A DNA stretch of 64,000 bases. Origin: Cheilinus undulatus (lineage: Eukaryota > Chordata > Actinopteri > Labriformes > Labridae). Numbering within the stretch: the first letter of the stretch is position 1; the number at the start of each line of letters is the position of its first letter. The notes under the pieces were generated by a model. The model was not told where the DNA came from. It ran no database searches and saw only the letters and a program-made list of their open reading frames with translations. The DNA lies in the NCBI RefSeq assembly GCF_018320785.1, contig NC_054885.1, positions 6,150,921 to 6,214,920 on the forward strand. Direction: 5' to 3'. Shown piece by piece: positions 50,801 to 60,000 of the stretch. Position numbers and translations under genes: made by a program.

Positions 50801-51803
50801 AAATATTTGGCAAAAGTGCTTTTATTTAGAATGAAATTTCCTCATTTCTTTGTTTTTCAAACATATTGTGCTCCATATCAAGTCCAGAAAACAACTTTTT
50901 CATTAAAAACACTTGGTTATGATTTTAAATGTAAGAAATTTGGGTCGCAATTTGCCAATAAGTATGTGGTAGTGGGTCCGAATACTCAAACAGCTTCCCG
51001 AACCTCTCCTTTAGAGCGAATCTTACTTTGATCAGGGATCGTATCATCTCGTCTAAATATGTTTCATTGTGGGCGTGATTTAACAAAGTCCAGTTGTTTT
51101 CCAGCTTTGTCATTAACCCCAAACTCAGTTACCAAAGAAAATGACTAAATCTTCCCTTCCTGTGAAACAAGCTTGAATTACCCCTCAGTTTTTGGTTCCT
51201 CCTTCTCTGAAACAGAGTTCACAAAGTTCCCCTAATTTCAGTGTTATGAGACTCAAGATTGTCACAAACCCTGCTTTATGAAATGGGCCCTGATAGGTAG
51301 CCACAGCTGGCTAACCCTCCATAGCTGGTAGGTTGGGTGAATTCACCCCAAACTGAAGAAAAAGCTCTGGTGTCTAGTTCCAAATCATTGTTATTCAGAT
51401 AGAACCTTTTAACAACCTTAATGGAGTCAAAGCTACATAAAATCACATCGACTCGCATCTCCTTTAAACCTGATTAAACTGTTAGCTGCAGCCAAATTAC
51501 CAGTTGCCAAATGAGCACAACCTGGGTTGGATTTTTCTTGTCCATATTCACATTTTGCCTTTTTTTTTAAAGTCTCCTTGATGGTGCATGCAGGTGTGCG
51601 GAAGGAGCTTCGTAGTGCATCCTCTCTCATTCTTCTTCATGCTAGAGGTGACGCAGCTCTTTATCCCTCCCCCCTCTTTACTCCTCTTCCTCCTCTCTCT
51701 ATTCTCTCGGCAGGTCATCGCTCTGGTCTGCTCAGTCATCCTCCTCAAACAGCTCCAGGCCGTCCATCAGGAGGTGAAGGCGTACTACAGAGCCGTGTAC
51801 TGA
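38878..51803 (+). CDS. CD9-like tetraspanin, 236 residues, 8 coding exons
   Basis: Coding exons: 38,878-38,943; 40,929-41,034; 41,131-41,228; 44,834-44,908; 44,988-45,089; 46,853-46,942; 47,102-47,185; 51,714-51,803. All have GT-AG borders and the phases join. The product has the tetraspanin plan: short N-terminus with Cys6 and Cys10 (likely palmitoylation), TM1, a small loop ([12 protein letters not shown], with an NNT sequon), TM2-TM3, and a large loop with the diagnostic HCCG motif plus two more Cys, the four-cysteine pattern of CD9/CD81/TSPAN2. TM4 follows, then a short tail. Length fits the family. WLRF and four Cys favour CD9-like, but the exact orthologue is uncertain. Such proteins organise membrane microdomains with integrins and immunoglobulin partners. 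Introns carry a minisatellite, three Tc1-like elements and a SINE. It converges on the ZP-N gene downstream. Confidence 0.93.
39711..40560 (+). repeat. 23-bp minisatellite in tetraspanin intron 2
   Basis: About 36 units of GGCTGATATTTACAGCTGATATA, most regular at 39,745-40,330. A 22-base variant containing TTAAGGTTGATATGG starts at 39,877, 39,991, 40,174 and 40,265. These are spaced by 114, 183 and 91 bases, that is 5, 8 and 4 units minus one base, which shows block-wise duplication. The unit resembles the interior of the TAGAGCCCGACCGAT-type repeat family (12.9 kb). Confidence 0.9.
41974..43140 (-). mobile_element. Tc1-like element in tetraspanin intron 4, degraded
   Basis: It starts with TACAGTGCCTTCATGCAGTG. 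The minus strand carries a broken Tc1-type transposase: helix-turn-helix region with [19 protein letters not shown] (about 42,870-42,930) and a later segment around the [14 protein letters not shown] reading (42,490-42,560), split over frames. The right end is truncated. It is closely related to the element at 45,150 but in opposite orientation. Confidence 0.8.
43223..43303. repeat. interspersed repeat fragment, copy 2
   Basis: It matches 783-870, ending in a C-run. It lies in tetraspanin intron 4, just after the Tc1-like element. Confidence 0.6.
45150..46420 (+). mobile_element. Tc1-like element in tetraspanin intron 6, degraded
   Basis: The plus strand encodes Tc1-type transposase pieces in order. 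The helix-turn-helix part contains [16 protein letters not shown] (45,605-45,655). [15 protein letters not shown] region lies near 45,945-45,980, and a [13 protein letters not shown] segment near 46,140-46,180. Frameshifts separate them. The ends carry TATTCAGACCCCTTT-type and CTTTGTCATTATGGTATACTGA sequences. The orientation is opposite to the related copy in intron 4. Confidence 0.82.
46622..46745 (-). repeat. SINE body fragment
   Basis: It begins with AAAGATTTATTTTAGGCTTTTATGCCTTTATTTGATAGGACAG on the plus strand (46,633 onward), matching the tail half of the SINE at 50.4 kb. The tRNA-like head is absent. Confidence 0.55.
47798..49031 (-). mobile_element. Tc1-like element in tetraspanin intron 7, second family
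   Basis: Inverted ends match: CCAAACCTACATGGCCCTAT at 47,798 and its approximate complement ending GGTAGGTTTGG at 49,031. The minus strand keeps a degraded Tc1-type N-terminal region (48,500-48,745, [20 protein letters not shown]) followed by more fragments to about 48,240. It is distinct in sequence from the 42 and 45 kb copies. Confidence 0.8.
49453..49647 (+). CDS. possible alternative last exon of the tetraspanin gene
   Basis: It lies between coding exons 7 and 8. A pyrimidine-rich tract and TTCATGAAG| acceptor precede a frame that joins exon 7 in phase 0 and runs 64 codons to TAG (49,645-49,647). Its start, [10 protein letters not shown], parallels [10 protein letters not shown] at the start of the normal last exon, so TM4 would be completed either way. 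The tail would be far longer (271 residues in total), Pro/Ser/Thr-rich, with a YIIL motif of the YxxPhi endocytic or lysosomal sorting type and a tyrosine pair. No AATAAA follows closely, so polyadenylation is unexplained. A competing acceptor at 49,473 (TTCTGCAG|) would shift the frame and lose the TM4 match. Confidence 0.5.
   Translation, partial: LVALFCSTTLSSKLRQSASASQYIILTQSTPVLAQPSPPTSYYPDQDPIIFTPLTEANIPLTQA
49981..51290. mobile_element. GGGGCCCATTTC-ended element holding a SINE and an hAT-like fragment
   Basis: The left end GGGGCCCATTTCAAGAAGTAG and right end CTGCTTTATGAAATGGGCCC are inverted. Inside are the SINE at 50,346-50,540 and an hAT-like segment at about 50,731-50,980 bounded by CAGTGGTGGGTCAGGACC and GGTAGTGGGTCC motifs. 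The element lies in tetraspanin intron 7, between the two possible last exons. Confidence 0.65.
50346..50540 (-). mobile_element. intact tRNA-derived SINE with 17-bp target duplication
   Basis: On the minus strand an A box (TGGCCTAGTGG, within 50,513-50,532) and B box (GGTTCGTATCC, 50,476-50,486) form an RNA polymerase III promoter, followed by the body and an A-rich tail. Direct repeats GGAAAGGGGTGTTTTTT at 50,329-50,345 and 50,541-50,557 are identical, indicating a fairly recent LINE-mediated insertion. Confidence 0.88.
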
Positions 51804-52625
51804 ACAGGAGAAGCCGCTGTTTAATTCTTCATCAGCTTCATTAGAGTAAAACATCGCTGAGTCTGATGTAACCGGGGTTAGAGGAGGCATGTTTACAGAC
51901 CTTTATCTGTATGTGAATACTGAACACACCGGCTTTTGTTTTCTGTTTAGATCTTGTTTTTTTTCATTAATGTACATTGGGCTGATGAACTGACCAAATG
52001 CAAATGAACAGTTGGTAAAATATCTTTTTTACATTATTCTGGAATGCATGGTGTTTTTAGTATCCCTTTATATCGTCCTGTTCTGCCAACATTGTCTTTG
52101 AGTTGCTGTTAATCACAAAGCAGGTACATTTGTCAAGGGCATCTACTTTTATCAGACTTAAAGTTTTGTGTTTTTGCAGCTATGTTGGAGTTTGCATGTT
52201 TTTTTGTCAGACCGCTTATTTTCTAACTCATCAGTGTGCCAAGAAGTTTTCTACTTGGATGTTTGACGTTAGAATCTTCTTCTTCTCCAGAAAACCTCCA
52301 GAGTGTTTACAAAAAGTCTAGAACTTTTTAAGAGAGAGAACCTGCAGGGTTTTGCAGCATTTCAAATTAAGTTGTCTGAAACTGGTGTGATTTAAGGGAA
52401 ACGCTGCTTTGTCTGTGACTCACATTCCTACTAAACATTTCTGTGACCAAACTGATGCACATGAAGCTTCCTGTTTAAAAAAAAAAAAAAAAACCACCAC
52501 CTTCAGTTTCCTTCCGTTTTACTTGTGGCTTTGCACTGTTGTTTCAAAAAGTTAGAATTATTTTTCACGTTTATTTGTTCTTTATTCTTGTGTTATTTCA
52601 TTTCAATAAAACCAAACATGAGTAC
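51804..52625 (+). terminator. tetraspanin 3' UTR and polyadenylation signal
   Basis: After the TGA at 51,801-51,803 an AT-rich 3' UTR runs about 800 bases to an AATAAA at 52,605-52,610. A GTGTAATAG downstream stretch would suit cleavage near 52,625. Confidence 0.7.
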
Positions 52626-54000
52626 AGCTGTGTAATAGAGTATCTTTATTGCATTTTCTCTTTCTCTTGTCACTGGAAGGATCTACAAAAAAAGAGAGTG
52701 TAGAGATTAACAGATTTTTTTTTATCCCCATAGGTGTGTTTTTAGCAGTGTGTTTCCCATGATTACCATGTTCTGTTTAAGCAATGCGCTTCTCAACATT
52801 GTAAATTACATTCATAGAAGGTTTTAAAATGATAATGAATCCAACTGCATCTTCTATTTACTTGTGTTGTCTTTGTGAGATATAAAAATTGGTTTGATGA
52901 TCCAAAACATTGAAGTGGGATAAATATGCAAAAAAATCAGGACTCAGAAAGGGGGCAAATACTTTTCAAGGCACTGTATGTCGTCTTGAATGTGTGTCTG
53001 GACAGGGCTTCTGCACTTTTTGTTAGGAATTCTTGACCCACTGAAAACAGCGCCACAATCAGCTTCTGGGTCCCCACCCACCAGTGGCGAACCATTGATT
53101 TAGCCAGTGAGTGGGAGTTTTCTTGCAGTTTTTGATGGATTCATTCCTTTCTTAAACTCCTTCTATTATAAAACAGATGTTTTTTATAAGCTTTGGCACA
53201 GTTTGATTCCATCAATCACTAAAATAACAGAGATTGTATAATTTTAAAACACAGAATTATCCAAGTATCCAATGTTTCACTACCTCTCCCACCACAAGGT
53301 TTATTTCTGTGCGAACACTTTATAGACGGCCAATTCGGCGACTCACCTCTGTTTGGAAGGTATTGGTGATGTATTTGTTGCACGAAACTTTTCAGTAAAA
53401 AACTTCACCAAAAATATAAGAAATAGACTGTGCATCGAGGAGAAGGATATTGACTGATGAATCTCGCTTGTTTTTCTTATAAGGAGTCTTTTCTCGTTGC
53501 ATCATTATCTCAGGATTGCACCAGTTTTTCCTGTTATAAGTGATTCATTATCATCGGCAGTGAAATAAATCTGACCTCTACGTGCTTCTACAGACATTTA
53601 ACTCTGTGCTGGCATTTGTCTGAAGGTTAAATACACTCTGATGGTGTTTTTTTAATCCCTGAAGTCTTCATTTAAATGTCAAAGTATTTGAAAAAGCACA
53701 CAATCATATTCCTGTACCTGATCAGAGAGTCCTCACTCTCAGCTCTGTGGTCTTGATGAAGACAGTGGAGTCCATGATCTTCTGATGGATGAGCAGATGT
53801 TTGATCAAACACCTGATGAAGATAGGATGATAGTGTGGGGAGGTTTGTTGCATTTTAAAGCAATTTGAAGCACTATTAAAAAAAACAACTGTGGTCAGGC
53901 AAAGTTTCAGGGGAATAAATCACTCCATAATAGATTTAAAAAAAAAAAAAAAACAGACACAGCACCATCACAGTCTGCTGACTTTTTGACATCATGTTGT
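52626..54000. other. intergenic region between convergent genes
   Basis: It contains a Tc1-type end at 52,860-52,980 (CTTTTCAAGGCACTGTA), an hAT-like fragment near 53,030-53,100 and a weak minus-strand exon candidate at 53,718-53,812 (see findings). Nothing else is recognised. Confidence 0.4.
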
Positions 54001-54011
54001 CTACATCCAGA

Positions 54012-54017
54012 TTTAAT
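54012..54017 (-). terminator. polyadenylation signal of the ZP-N protein gene
   Basis: The minus strand reads ATTAAA about 26 bases after the TAG stop at 54,043-54,045. It is a common variant signal and supports the stop as the true end of the gene. Confidence 0.5.
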
Positions 54018-54042
54018 GAAGTTTCACTCCTTAGTTAGGGCA

Positions 54043-57000
54043 CTAACTGACCTCAGAAAGGGGAACAGGAGAGACAGCTGAAGGCTCCATTTCAGAGTCA
54101 GGCACAAGAAAGAGGAAATACTGTCCTAGTGTGCAGTCTGTGGGTTCAGACAAAAAGTTAATCATAGCTTCAGTGCCGTTGTCTTGGCCATTTAGGCTAT
54201 CAAATCAGATTTTTGACCCATTTGTGATTCAAAGTCGACTCACCGTTCATAGGGTACCAGCAGCAGCCCAAAGAGGAGTTGCAGACGAGGTCTGACTCCC
54301 GGTCGTGGTCACATGGTGAGGTGGAGGGGTTGTACAAGTCCATCTTTAGCTGATCTGGGAGAAAACAGAGACAAGAGTATGTCATATTTAACAGTTTCAT
54401 TCAACGACATTAGAGGTGAGAGGTTCCAGTCAAATGCATTTAGGATTTTCTTCCATCCATCTATTTTCTATACCACTTATCTCTCACTCACATTCACACC
54501 TACGGCCAATTTAGAGTTACCAGTTAACCTAAGGAGCATGTCTTTGGTGGTGGGAGGAAGCCGGAGTACCTGGAGAGAACCCATGCATGCAAGGTAAGAA
54601 AGTGCAAACTCCATTCAGAAAGGCCTTGACCGAGAAGCGAACCAGGAACCTGCGCCGCCGTGCAGCCCAGGATTTTAGACCAGACTAGACACCAATACCA
54701 CTTTTTTAGAGAGTGTATATGGGTATTTAGTAGGGCTAAATGATTTAGAAAAAATATCTTATTGCAATTAATTTCACTCATATTGCAATTGTCTTAAAAG
54801 TGTAAATCCTTTTTCTTATAAACAGAATTAAAATTGGTCAAAAATGGCCAAAATTGCTGGAAAAGGTGGTGAAATTGGATTTTGAAAGTAGCAGGAATGG
54901 GATAAAAGTAGCAAAAAAATAAGCAAAAATTGGGTAAAGCGACAAAAATGGGTGGAAAATTTGGTGAAATGGGAAGAAAAGTTGGTTTAAACTGGAAAAA
55001 ATGGGTTAACTGAGGCAGGGTAGTAGGCAAAAACTGGGAGAAATGGGTTAAATGGGCATAAATAGGGTTAATAGTGGAAATAATAGGTCAGTGGAGGCAA
55101 CAATAGGCGGAAAGTGGCACGAATTGTTTCAGAAGTGGTGAAAACATTTTTTTTTATTTGCAAAACTGGTGGGGAAAGGTGATGTAAAAAAGGTTCAAAT
55201 TTGGCTAAATTAGTCTAAAGTGGCAAATTTGTAACCTTAAACATATTTCTAGTTTTTTTTAAGGCATCTATTTTAACAAATAACTCAAAACAAAACTAAA
55301 ATCTACTACAACAATGAAACACCCCTGATGTAGCTTCTTGTGTTTCTATGAAGCGGTTTACCTCTCATTTCATCATCCAGCACCTCGTCTTCATCAGAAT
55401 GCCCAAGAGCAGAATATGGATGCTGCTGAATGAGATGATAGGCGTACGGTGGCTGATGCATGCTGGGAAGTGATGCACCCATACCACTGTAGTCAGATGA
55501 TGGCAGAGATCTTGACATTGAGTCAACTTCCCCTGCAGGATTCGGTTCATATTCATTTGCAGATACTTCAGGCTGATCGTAGAGGTTGTAGTAGTAATAC
55601 GGATGTTGGTGCACATTGTGAATGTTGTGCAATGGTTTCGTGGGTGGAGGAGTGGTTGGATTAGAAGTTTGCAGAGGTGGGGAGGAGGTAGATTTATGTA
55701 TGGGGCCCAAGTCTTGTTTGGGTGAAGTTGGTGGCTCATGACTGTGACTGCTGGGTGAATTCTCCGCTCCATAAACCAGCTGGTAGAAGTAATAGGGATG
55801 GAGGTAGAATGGATAAAAAGGGGGATAGTGGTTGGGTGAGGGAGCAGCTGCATAACTAGTAGAGTTGGTGGCTACATCTTTGTTGTTTACATCGACATTT
55901 TCTTCTTTTTTCTCATGCACTTCTGCACTTTTACTTCCAAACTGCATCATTTCATTAGGATTTGGATTGTCTTTGTTAGGATTCAATTTGTTTTCAAGAA
56001 GAAAACTACCTGATTTTGAGCTCCGATCATCTTTTTTTGGGCTAAGAGGAGCTGATAATCTGGCCTCATCTTTGGCAATATGTGGGAAGTAATAGAAGTA
56101 GTAGTAGGGATATGGCAGAGGATGAGGAGGATGATGTTCAGAGGTTTTATAAGTGAATTCAGGGCTTTCTGAAGGGGTTGAAGGAAGAGGAGAAGCCTCA
56201 AATGGCTTGACACTGCGTGGAGATGGTGCAAAATCAGGATGAGGTGGTTCCTTTGGCTCATCAGGACCTGGATCAGGGTCTTTGGTAGGGCCTGGTAGAG
56301 GGATTTTAGGATGGTGGTAGTAGTGGTAGTATGGACTAAAGGCTCCATAGCTCAGCGGCTGCAGAGGAGGTGCATCAGACGTCGGATGGTGGGTCTCTGA
56401 GGGGAGAAAATCTCCAGCAGTGTGCATCTCAGCCTGCATTTCTTGCTTTTTCTGCACATATGGATGCTCATTCCTTGAATCCTCCTCACGGTCTGTAGCT
56501 GGTGGAGAAATGTGGGCACCAAAACTGTGAAAATAAGGCTTTAAATGGGTCTGGTGGGAGTAGTAAGCCTGGTAGTCAGCAGAAGGTGGAGGCTGTGTGC
56601 TGAATGTAGTCTGGGCAGCAGGAGATGAAGGAGTAGGAGGGTGTTTTGCATCACTAGGGGGATTTGTATAATGATACGTAGGATGGGGGTAGAAAGGTGG
56701 GGCCAGATAGAACGGTGGAGCCCATGCACGAGGCTGCTGAGACTCTGGCTGCTCTGTTTGCTGCTTAGGGATGTCAAATAGAGGCTGAAGGATTGGTGTT
56801 TGAGAGATAGGGCAAGCCAGAGTGAACATCTTCTCTCCTATTTGAAGAGGAAGTCTGTGTTTTCCATCCTGCAAAACAGATTTTGTGTGAGAATATGTGA
56901 AGTTTAGAACTGTGCAAGTCTGAACTACTGCAAACATGCACAGATAATTACTGCATGTTTGCAGTATGCAGTTAATGATTGTGCAATTGAGGCAATCATT

Positions 57001-60000
57001 TTACTGCAGAAACAACGTCTTTAGAGCCTTTTCTGAAATTTACCTTCACAGTGATTCCACATGATAAATACGGAGCAGCAATGATGATCTCGTCATCATG
57101 TTGGTCCAGAGTGTAGCCACACTGCTCAGCCAGCATCACCAGAGGAGTCCACTCTCCTCTGACTGAAAGGAAGAAGTCACATTTAGAGTCAAAGGCTAAA
57201 AGACCACAGAGAGGAAGAGCATTAAAGTGCTTAATGGATTGAAAAATCTACTTTGCATTTACCATTCACCCTCAGCCCCTCTGTGTCAGTCAGTCCCTGC
57301 ACTTTCACAGTCAGACTGTAGGGGGAGCAGCAGAGAAAGGGCAGACCTGTGACCTGAGACTTGATCGGAGAGGACGGGCATGACATCTTCACTGGAGTTC
57401 CTCTCCAGAGCAGAGGCAGCACGTAGTGGTCATCCTGGACATAAGATATTTAAACACTAAGATTTAATTTTGTATTTTTTTTAAATGGAAAAGTAAAAGT
57501 ATGGAATAGTATTTTCCAGGTAATATCATGAGACAAAGACACATGGAAGGTTTTTATCCACTGCATCAAATATACGTGGAAGTGTTGGTTTTCAATGTGA
57601 GTCTGTACCTCCTGTGTGACGTGGCAGGCGTCATATTTAGCCATCAGACTGAGATCTTTCCATGACGTTTGCACAGAGTAACCACACTGAGGGGGCAGCT
57701 GGGACAACGGGACTGACGAATCATTATCTGAGACGTGCATAAAAAATAAAAAAAAACAACTATTACATCACTCTTTAAATAATAAAAACAGGGGCATCAG
57801 TAGCCTCATGATGTACAACAGTGGTTTTCAACCTTTTTTGTCCAATCACACCTAAGATCAAGTCAAAATTTCAAAGCACACCGAATCCATATCTATGCAA
57901 AATTGCCTATTTCAGGGGTGTCCAAACTATGGCCTGCAGTCTGTTTCTGATTGGCCCTCAGCAAATTCTTGGTATAAAATTAAATATGGCCTACATTTGA
58001 ACATTAAAATTGTGCTTGAACTTCGTAGTTTCAGCACAAGGCCGTGCTGCAATGTCAAATCGGTAAGCAAACATTTTGACTCAATTTATTTATGTTTTTT
58101 ATGACTAAATGGGACAACATGGTAAATAGTGAACACATTTGCAACCAAAATAATAACAATATCCTTATTTACATTTTTCTGATGGATTACAGCAACAAAT
58201 AACAGAATCGGTAACAATTAAGGGGCAGAGCCAGTGGTAGCCGGGGCCAAACAGGGCCCTCTGAAATACTATTGGCCTTTCCCAAAATCCTAAAAATGAT
58301 TGTGTATTTGCCTTGTCAGCAGTTAACTAGCCATTTAGGCCTACTCAGTAACTTTGCATGTCTTAACCTACATTAGATTGGTTCTAAATATCCTCAAGGT
58401 GAGGAATATGAAAGTGGCCCCATCATCCTTACATATATATCTGTATGTGGCCCTCAGTGGATAAAGTTTGGGCCCCTGGCCCATTTAAAACATGTTACAG
58501 TAAATCGAGTGTATAGCATTAGTTCAGGCAGGCCACAGAGTGAAACACTGCTATATAACTGAGATCAGCTGATCTCACACATGCCTTCATCAGCTGAAGG
58601 CCAGCTTGTTTTTCTTTAATGCACGCTATTGCCTAATCACACTCATACTGCCATATTTAAACTGCTCTAACCTGGCTATGCTTTGCTGCTCCCTCTCCAA
58701 GCCACCTTTTACAACCCTCCTCCACCCCAGCTCCTCCTTCCCAGGACAGCTGCATATGAATAACAGTAACAATTGCAAATTTACAGCTGTAAATAAAGAA
58801 GAACTTTTTATAACTGCAAATAGTGTGTTTCTTGACAAAGTGGTCCTGACTGAACTTAAGTTATTGTATAGCTGCAGTAATTATGTATGGTTGTAAAATT
58901 GCTATGGTACAGCAAGACTTTGCTTAAGTCCACAAAGTAGAAGGTCAAATCCCGAATCTCTCTGGCAATAGTTTCTGACTCTCAGGGAAAATCCGATATC
59001 TAAATTAACACCTTTCTCATATCAATATATTTTTAGACCCCTTGAATCTTTAGTTTCACAGTTTCATTGGTGACAGTTATGTGCAAATTTTGAGATGAAA
59101 AATGTGACAACAGGGTCATGAAAATGATGATAGTGTTAGTTATTGTAGTATAAAAACAGGGCTTGGGACCAAACATAATGTCACATTGCTTTTTGGGTCG
59201 CGGCAGCAATGTTTGTGGCTACGATAGTAAACAAACGGAGATAGAAAGTACTTATGCAGTTCTCAGGTAAGCAGCTTTGTTATGTGAACGGAGAGGCAGC
59301 TGTTTGGTTTCATCCTCCCCACCTGTGGAACACCTGAGGTCTGCCACAATCACAAGCTCATACATTTAGGGTTAAAAACTTCTGTTTGTTGTGCCTCTAC
59401 ATAAAGTTCAGTTCAGTAAAGTTAGTCTAACGCAATTATCCTTCTTTTCTTGCTTTGATGTTATCATATAACTTGCAAATTTGTTTTAACATGACCTATT
59501 TTGAATATTTTTTAACTTATTCTTTTTCGAACGCAATTTCAATTTACACAAAATATTCATCAAAAACAAAACATGAAGGCTACAAATGGATACACATCAA
59601 TGTAAGCATGTTTCACCTCCTCAGACCTGAGATTTTTCTGCCTGAAATTCTCTGCAAACTTTAAAACAAAATTTACAAATACATGGCCAATCCGTTACTC
59701 CCAAAAACCCAGTCCAGTCCAAAAAATATACAAATAGATTTCCCAAATTCCCAAGAAAATGCTAAAGAAATTTAAAGCAAATAGCCTCAAAACTTACAAT
59801 AAAACGCTTTAAAACATGCAAACACATCCCCGAAATGTATATGAAAATACTTGATTATTTCCCAGTAAATTCTCATAAATATCCAAACAGGAAATTGCCC
59901 CAGCATTTAAAAGCCAATAACTTTAACTTCAATAGACACTCTGGACTATAATCTCAAATATTCTGATAGCAGTAATTTTAACTTTGTTGTAGGAGAGCAA

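Noticed and set aside
55365..56777. Frames of 162, 121 and 78 codons overlapping the large exon of the ZP-N gene
   Set aside because: They are alternative-frame shadows of the 1,507-nt exon. The chosen frame joins exons on both sides in phase.
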